A DNA stretch of 34,143 nt, from positions 1 through 34,143 of the forward strand of contig JBARNX010000059.1 of NCBI GenBank assembly GCA_049641805.1, read 5' to 3'. A program made the translations under genes and the position numbers. Source of the stretch: UBA5738 sp049641805. Lineage in GTDB: Bacteria > Patescibacteriota > Minisyncoccia > Minisyncoccales > UBA5738. The notes under the pieces were generated by a model. It was not told the origin of the DNA. It made no database searches and saw nothing but the letters and a program-made list of their open reading frames with translations. Position 1 is the first letter of the stretch, and each line of letters starts with the position of its first letter. Of the stretch, positions 30,196 to 34,143 are shown in pieces.

Positions 30196-31287
30196 TTAAA
30201 ATAATCGCCTCACATCCTGCACCGTGACAATGATGGCAAAAAGCATCAAAGCCGCAAAGAAAAACATCGTTAACAACTGCTCAATCTTTTCCGAAACCGG
30301 TTTTCTTCTGATCGCTTCAATGGCCAAAAACATCAGCCGGCCGCCGTCAAGCGCGGGAATCGGCAACGCGTTAAAGACCGCCAGATAAACCGAGATCATC
30401 GCCACGAATTGCAAATAATAACTGGCGCCCATTTCAGCCTGTTTAGCCATCATATCCATTATTCCCACCGGTCCCACCATTTGCGCGCCTTCGGGCATTC
30501 CTTCGTTGTTCGCCAAACGGCTGATTATCTGGCCCCAACCGTCAAACACGCCGATGGTCATATTCCATGTCGCCAGAAACCCGTTACCGATAGCCTGCCA
30601 CCATGTGTAAGTTTTCTGCGCCGTGCGTATCAGCGCGATACCCATAGCTCCCTGTCCGGCCGGCGGATCAACGCGCGGCGTAATGGCCACTTCCAAATTC
30701 TGGCCGGCGCGGCGGATTTCCATAGCGATCTCCTCGCCTTTGCGTTCCGCGGCAAATTCCTGCACTTGCCCGATTTTATCAACCGGCGAGGGCTGTTCTC
30801 CGCTATCTTTTCTCCCGACGCTGACAATAATATCTCCCATTTGCAATCCCGCGGCCTGCGCCGGCGAATCCGCGGAAATTGAAATTATCTGCACCTTGGC
30901 ATCGGCAGCCGGATCGTTGTCGTCAACCTGCTCGATCGCGCCGGATAAAAACACAAAAGTATAAATAACCACCGCCACCAGCCAGAACGAAATCACGCCC
31001 GCGGCAATAATCAGTGCCCTCTGCCAGATCGGTTTGGAGCCGAAACTGCGCGGATCGTCTTTCTCGGCGCTATCCTCGCCTTGCAATTTCACGAACGCGC
31101 CCGCGGGAATCCAATTGATGGAATAAAGCGTTTCACCGAATTTTTTACCCCAGATCCGGGGCGGCAAAAACATCCCGAATTCTTCAACTTTAACCCCGAA
31201 TTTGCGCGCGAACGCAAAATGCCCCAGTTCGTGGAGCGTGATTAAACCGATCAAACTGAAAAAAACAAGTAAAATAGTTGAGAACAT
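30196..31287 (-). CDS. rseP: Site-2 protease RseP (regulated intramembrane zinc metalloprotease)
   Basis: This 363-residue intramembrane protease has zinc motif HExxH at 19-23 (TLHELGHF) in the first span and the third ligand in NALPIPALDGG (306-316, Asp314). A single PDZ domain (about 125-205, ISADSPAQAAGLQMGDIIVS) lies between the spans, where E. coli RseP has two. There are four hydrophobic spans in total. It cleaves membrane-anchored regulators or remnant signal peptides; the target is not known here. The pair with proS and frr follows the common bacterial gene order, without uppS, cdsA or dxr. The ATG follows palindrome D at once. Confidence 0.93.
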   Translation of the reverse strand: MFSTILLVFFSLIGLITLHELGHFAFARKFGVKVEEFGMFLPPRIWGKKFGETLYSINWIPAGAFVKLQGEDSAEKDDPRSFGSKPIWQRALIIAAGVISFWLVAVVIYTFVFLSGAIEQVDDNDPAADAKVQIISISADSPAQAAGLQMGDIIVSVGRKDSGEQPSPVDKIGQVQEFAAERKGEEIAMEIRRAGQNLEVAITPRVDPPAGQGAMGIALIRTAQKTYTWWQAIGNGFLATWNMTIGVFDGWGQIISRLANNEGMPEGAQMVGPVGIMDMMAKQAEMGASYYLQFVAMISVYLAVFNALPIPALDGGRLMFLAIEAIRRKPVSEKIEQLLTMFFFAALMLFAIIVTVQDVRRLF

Positions 31288-31289
31288 TA

Positions 31290-31432
31290 ATTTCGAATAT
31301 CGAAACCCGAATATCGAAACAAATTTGAATTTTCAAATATCAAAGGTTCAAAACGAATTTGATTTTCCGTTTCGGTCATTTGAACATTTGAATTTTGAAA
31401 ATTGTTTCGGATTTCGATATTCGTGCTTCGGA
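31290..31432. repeat. AT-rich intergenic palindrome, copy D (frr-rseP)
   Basis: The left arm (CGAATATCGAAA, AAACAAATTTGAATTTTC, GGTTCAAA) faces TTTGAACATTTGAATTTTG, AAATTGTTTCGG and TTTCGATATTCG. A duplicated CGAATATCGAAA word lies in the left arm. It ends about 3 bp before the rseP ATG. Confidence 0.65.
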
Positions 31433-31437
31433 TTTTT

Positions 31438-31995
31438 TTATTCGGAAACTTCCTTCTTCTTCCTCTCTCCGGCCTCTTCGATCTTCTTGCCGTAGCTGTC
31501 GATCAATTTCTGAAGTTCGTCTTTGGCCCTGAATTTATCGTCTTCGCGCACTTCGCCTTCGCGCTCCAGTCTCTGTATCTGCGACCAAGCGTCATCGCGC
31601 GCCCGGCGAATTGCCTGGCGCGTATCCTCCTGCACTTTGGAAATCACTTTCACCAAACTCTGGCGGTAATCGCTGGTCAAATCCGGCATCGTAATGCGGA
31701 TCACCGCGCCTTCGGCCGCGGGCGACAAACCCAATTGCGACGATTCAATGGCTTTCTGGATCGGCTCGAAATAAGATTTATCCCACGGCTGGACCACAAT
31801 CTGGCGCGGCTCCGGAATCGAAATCATTGCCAGCTGCTTCAGCGGAAACTTCTGGTCAAAACATTCAATCACCATGTCTTCAATAATTGATGCGCTCGCC
31901 CTTCCGGTTCGAATCTTGGCCAATTCCCGATCCAAATAAACCATTGCCTTGTCAAACTCCGGCGTTAATTTTTTAATAACCTCTTTGTATTCCAT
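31438..31995 (-). CDS. frr: Ribosome recycling factor
   Basis: Frr splits post-termination ribosomes together with EF-G. The 185-residue length is exact for the family. Signatures are LAKIRTGRASASIIEDMVIE (RTGRAS loop), a PLKQLAMISIPEPRQIVVQPWDK segment, then helix III with RITMPDLTSDYRQSLVKVI, and the C-terminal coiled coil KAKDELQKLIDSY-like region (FRAKDELQKLIDSYGKKIEE). It is the first gene of frr-rseP-proS-mreB. Its probable promoter is box C3 at 32124-32151, with a leader of about 120 nt containing hairpin R2. Confidence 0.97.
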   Translation of the reverse strand: MEYKEVIKKLTPEFDKAMVYLDRELAKIRTGRASASIIEDMVIECFDQKFPLKQLAMISIPEPRQIVVQPWDKSYFEPIQKAIESSQLGLSPAAEGAVIRITMPDLTSDYRQSLVKVISKVQEDTRQAIRRARDDAWSQIQRLEREGEVREDDKFRAKDELQKLIDSYGKKIEEAGERKKKEVSE

Positions 31996-32034
31996 AGATT
32001 TTTATATTTTGTATCTTGAATTTCGTATTTCAGA

Positions 32035-32072
32035 GAGGTCGTTCCTCGGCGTACTCGCCGAGGTGCGACCTC
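32035..32072. repeat. 38-bp hairpin repeat R2
   Basis: Stems GAGGTCG/CGACCTC and CCTCGGCG/CGCCGAGG have loop TACT. It is inverted relative to R1 (27646-27683) with one mismatch. It lies in the predicted frr leader. Confidence 0.8.
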
Positions 32073-32123
32073 TTGCAAACTTGCATTTTGATTCTTTGTT
32101 TTAATTCACTTTCCAACATATCC

Positions 32124-32163
32124 AATATACCATACCTTCTCTTCTTGTTAATCTTGACAAAAA
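32124..32163 (-). promoter_or_regulatory. Box C3: probable frr promoter with the shared box
   Basis: On the minus strand, TTAACA (32146-32151) and TATATT (32124-32129) are 16 bp apart, within TTGTTAATCTTGACAA (32145-32160) as in C1 and C2. The box begins directly after the stop of the holB remnant. It also shares TCTTCTTGT-AATCTTG with palindrome P2. Confidence 0.65.
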
Positions 32164-32247
32164 TCAAATATCCAGCATAAAATTCTCGATTGCCAGTTTC
32201 GGGCTCGCGTTGGTGGTTTGCAATCTCAGATTCAAATCGTAGATTTT
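32164..32247 (-). pseudogene. Remnant of a second holB 3' end
   Basis: In frame after the HigA stop the minus strand reads KIYDLNLRLQTTNASPKLAI then ENFMLDI and TGA. The intact holB ends KIHELNVILQTTNANPKLAI then ENFMMDL. At the DNA level the two differ at about 10 of 73 positions. Differences are mostly conservative in protein terms, so this copy was once a functional gene end. It directly adjoins the HigA stop codon. Confidence 0.88.
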
Positions 32248-32526
32248 TTATTTTATTGTTACTTCCAGGCGGGAATCCAAGGCTTTGGCAACCTTTCGCA
32301 ACAAAAGCATCGACGGATTATAACTGCCGGATTCCAAACGGGAAATAGCTTCTTGCTTGGTGCCGATCTTTTTGGCCAGCTGTTGCTGGGTCATTCCCTT
32401 TTCCAGCCTTTTTTTAATTAATGTTTTGGCCAATTCAAATTCGGGCTCAAGCTTCGCGTATTCTTCGGCGAATTTCTTGTTTTTTAGCAATTCTTTTTTA
32501 AATTCCGTCCAAGTTTGCATTTCCAT
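32248..32526 (-). CDS. higA: XRE-family antitoxin (HigA-like)
   Basis: This 92-residue antitoxin has a charged N-terminal half (FKKELLKNKKFAEEYAKLEP, as in HigA/Xre antitoxins of HigB pairs). It then has a helix-turn-helix (45-70, MTQQQLAKKIGTKQEAISRL, ESGSYNP) and a last strand LEVTIK. It follows the toxin gene by 40 bp. It probably binds the perfect palindrome ATAACATATATGTTAT at 32552-32567, which lies in the spacer of its own promoter. The ATG at 32526 or a second at 32520 may start translation. The stop codon is directly followed by the holB remnant. Confidence 0.9.
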   Translation of the reverse strand: MEMQTWTEFKKELLKNKKFAEEYAKLEPEFELAKTLIKKRLEKGMTQQQLAKKIGTKQEAISRLESGSYNPSMLLLRKVAKALDSRLEVTIK

Positions 32527-32549
32527 GTTTTTGATGGTTATATTTCAAT

Positions 32550-32578
32550 ATATAACATATATGTTATTATAAAGTCAA
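32550..32578 (-). promoter_or_regulatory. higA promoter with palindromic operator
   Basis: On the minus strand, TTGACT (32573-32578) and TTATAT (32550-32555) are 17 bp apart. The 16-bp perfect palindrome at 32552-32567 overlaps the -10 and the spacer, so binding would block RNA polymerase. Confidence 0.7.
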
Positions 32579-32875
32579 ATCCCGACGGCGCATTTTAGCT
32601 AGTTTTATCTCTTTTGGCGGCAATTTGTCTGATTTTTTAATAAAACCGTGGACCAAGAATATTTCTCCGCGAACAAAGCTATAAAAAATTCGTATTTCTT
32701 TTTTTCCGCGGATTCTCAATTCATAAATCTCGTTATCGATTTTTTTGCTGTGCGGCATATTCAGTTTTGACCCGAAAATTTCAAGCAAATCAATGGCATT
32801 TGCAATTTTTGCAGCGACCGGCATATCAAAAGAACCCATAGATTCCTTAACCGCGGCGAGAATCACGATTTCCAA
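32567..32875 (-). CDS. higB: RelE/HigB-family toxin
   Basis: This 102-residue toxin of the phage-derived Gp49-like/HigB family is an mRNA interferase that acts on the ribosome. Typical segments are LLEIFGSKLNMPHSKKIDNEIYELRI around residues 31-56, RGKKEIRIFYSFVRGEIFLVHGFIKK (the core strand pair with conserved Arg/Phe/Lys), and the C-terminal KLPPKEIKLAKMRRRD. It begins 19 bp after the holB stop, so the holB mRNA probably continues into it. The toxin-first order is usual for HigBA. All core residues seem intact. Confidence 0.88.
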   Translation of the reverse strand: MEIVILAAVKESMGSFDMPVAAKIANAIDLLEIFGSKLNMPHSKKIDNEIYELRIRGKKEIRIFYSFVRGEIFLVHGFIKKSDKLPPKEIKLAKMRRRDLTL

Positions 32876-32894
32876 TTTGTTTTCGCTCGTATTT

Positions 32895-33851
32895 TTACAA
32901 ATCCATCATAAAATTCTCGATCGCCAGCTTGGGATTCGCGTTGGTGGTTTGCAATATCACATTCAATTCGTGGATTTTTTTTAATATCGCGGCGATTTTT
33001 TCCAAGGTATAGGGATTTTCCTTTGTTTTGCTGAACACGAATGGCGCGGCTTTAGTTTTATCCAGCGCTTCCAGCATCAGCTTGCGGAAATGGAATTGCC
33101 AAATTTCCATGATTTCATCCAAATTTGCGTCTTCATTTTCAATATCGGTGATTCTTTTGGCGTAAGCGAACTTTTCCGACAATTCGGCGTTGATGATTTT
33201 GACAAACTCCTTGGCGTTCGCCTGCCATTTTTTTAATTGTTCGGGGCTGGCGATAAACTCGGCCAATCTCCCCGGCCGGCCAAAGGATAATTCCACGATC
33301 TCCCCGGCAAGCGTTTCATCAATTTTATTGCCGCTTTTTGAAATCAAATCTTTCGCCATAATTTCCATTTCCTTTTCCGGCACAAAATTAAATTGCACGG
33401 TCTGGCAGCGCGACCGGATGGTTTCCAAAAGGCGTTGCGAATTTTGCGTAACCAAAATAATGATCGCATCGCCCGGCGGTTCTTCGAGGGTTTTCAACAA
33501 GCAATTCTGGGCCTCGCCGTTCATCAGTTCGGCATTATCAACGACCGCCGCTTTATATGGCCCCAACGCCGGCTTAAACGACAGCTTATTGATCAACCCG
33601 CGGATTTGGTTAACTGTAATTTCCCCGGCGGTTTTGCCGGTTTTAGAATCAATCAGCGGCTTTACGAACAAAAAATCCGGGTGCGCCGCGCCCTCGGCAA
33701 GGCTGGTTCCCAAAATCCGCGACAACCATTCCAAGGCCGCGGTTTTCTTACCCACCTTGGACGGCCCGCTGAATATGTAGGCATGGCTCAAACGGCCATT
33801 GTCCTTGGCCGCTTCAAGAGATTGAAGCTGTTTCAAATGTCCAACTAACAC
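32895..33851 (-). CDS. holB: DNA polymerase III delta-prime subunit
   Basis: This AAA+ clamp-loader subunit has 318 residues from a GTG at 33851 (reading LVGHLKQLQSLEAAKDNGRL). It has a modified P-loop GPSKVGKKTA (29-38) and the fold's DNAELMNGEAQNCLLKTLEE (Walker B-like region with the Leu-rich box). The conserved SRC motif IRSRCQTVQF and the C-terminal domain follow. An in-frame codon at 33881 would read into the AT-rich palindrome at 33852-33968, so the GTG is preferred. The last 27 residues are duplicated as a remnant at 32164-32247 beyond the HigBA module. Its 3' end therefore appears to be a replacement copy. Confidence 0.92.
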   Translation of the reverse strand: MLVGHLKQLQSLEAAKDNGRLSHAYIFSGPSKVGKKTAALEWLSRILGTSLAEGAAHPDFLFVKPLIDSKTGKTAGEITVNQIRGLINKLSFKPALGPYKAAVVDNAELMNGEAQNCLLKTLEEPPGDAIIILVTQNSQRLLETIRSRCQTVQFNFVPEKEMEIMAKDLISKSGNKIDETLAGEIVELSFGRPGRLAEFIASPEQLKKWQANAKEFVKIINAELSEKFAYAKRITDIENEDANLDEIMEIWQFHFRKLMLEALDKTKAAPFVFSKTKENPYTLEKIAAILKKIHELNVILQTTNANPKLAIENFMMDL

Positions 33852-33968
33852 AAAATTGAAAATGTAAAAATCAAAGATCAAAGTGACAAATTAAAATGTT
33901 AAAATGTCGGTATTAAGACATTTTGTAATTTTACATTGTTATTTTTAATTTTGATCTTTCAACCTTAA
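33852..33968. repeat. AT-rich intergenic palindrome, copy E (upstream of holB)
   Basis: The left arm (AAAATTGAAAATGTAAAAAT, AAAGATCAAAGTGACAA) faces ATTTTACATTGTTATTTTT and TTTTGATCTTTCAACCTT around AAATGTCGGTATTAAGACATTTT. It has the same design as copies B and C and lies directly before the holB start. Confidence 0.65.
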
Positions 33969-33991
33969 ATTAAGCCAAAATAACATTAGAC

Positions 33992-34143
33992 CTACTGCTT
34001 AAAGATTTCCGTAGCAAAATTTTCAGATTTCGGGCGAGCCGGATGAAGAATGAGGAGGCATACTTGAGCTAAGTCTGTCGACGAATGATGAATCCGGCGC
34101 AGCCGAAATATGGAAATTGCAGTAGGAAATCTTTAAGCAGTAG
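33992..34143. mobile_element. MITE-like palindromic element with 19-bp terminal inverted repeats
   Basis: Perfect 19-bp ends, CTACTGCTTAAAGATTTCC (33992-34010) and its reverse complement (34125-34143), enclose 114 bp. Inner arms also pair (ATTTCGG and GCCGGAT with ATCCGGC and CCGAAAT), and a small stem CATACTT/AAGTCTG sits at the tip. There is no coding capacity. The right end coincides with the window end, as expected if a repeat interrupted assembly. Confidence 0.65.

Noticed and set aside
1..34143. Alternative genetic code (TGA as glycine, known in some CPR groups)
   Set aside because: TGA ends ftsI and prmC at the right lengths, and no conserved gene has an internal TGA.

Overview
The window looks like a chromosomal piece of a small-genome bacterium of the Candidate Phyla Radiation (Patescibacteria, Parcubacteria-like). 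This is inferred from gene content and style and was not tested by phylogeny. The pointers are a stripped division cluster (mraZ-rsmH-ftsL-ftsI with no mur genes between), a short HrcA, a PilB without the usual N-terminal domain, a compact ProS, an archaeal-type UMP kinase, a PaaX/Cas2-like regulator away from any CRISPR, mostly absent Shine-Dalgarno sequences, and TGA used as a normal stop. Nearly all genes lie on the minus strand. The exceptions are tRNA-Glu, coaD and corA.

Layout by coordinate: 1-1145 holds a cut-off zinc-ribbon membrane protein and a broken rhuM gene. 1351-1422 is tRNA-Glu. 1494-5256 is the division operon with an MraZ-type promoter/operator. 5306-7193 is pyrH-prmC-response regulator, divergent from coaD (7319-7813). 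7920-12580 is tRNA-Lys and the heat-shock operon hrcA-grpE-dnaK-dnaJ. 12602-15199 is an isolated purB-purC pair with signs of foreign origin. 15281-16037 is a PaaX/Cas2-like gene between two related palindromes. 16088-17140 is corA. 17225-23175 is a type IV pilus operon (pilB, pilC and five prepilin-like proteins, one carrying a beta-propeller). 23242-23862 is a dispersed repeat and a three-tRNA operon. 23892-26227 is a membrane protein and gatC-gatA. 26238-27574 holds two toxin-antitoxin modules (HicBA and MNT-HEPN). 27603-32163 is frr-rseP-proS-mreB, bracketed by inverted 38-bp hairpins. 32164-33851 is holB with a HigBA-type module lodged at its 3' end. 33992-34143 is a palindromic element with 19-bp perfect terminal inverted repeats.

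Core housekeeping (division, shape, chaperones, translation, pilus) is interleaved with small accessory cassettes. Three toxin-antitoxin modules sit against essential genes (gatCA, holB, frr) and are associated with a shared TTGTTAATCTTGACAA box. The HigBA module is flanked by two diverged copies of the holB 3' end, as if it inserted and regenerated the end of its target gene. Several families of structured intergenic repeats recur: AT-rich palindromes directly upstream of start codons inside operons, 38-bp GC-rich hairpins, a dispersed hairpin repeat near ftsI and pilB, and the palindromes around the Cas2-like gene. No CRISPR array, intact transposase or rRNA gene was seen, and no gene-free stretch exceeds about 300 bases.
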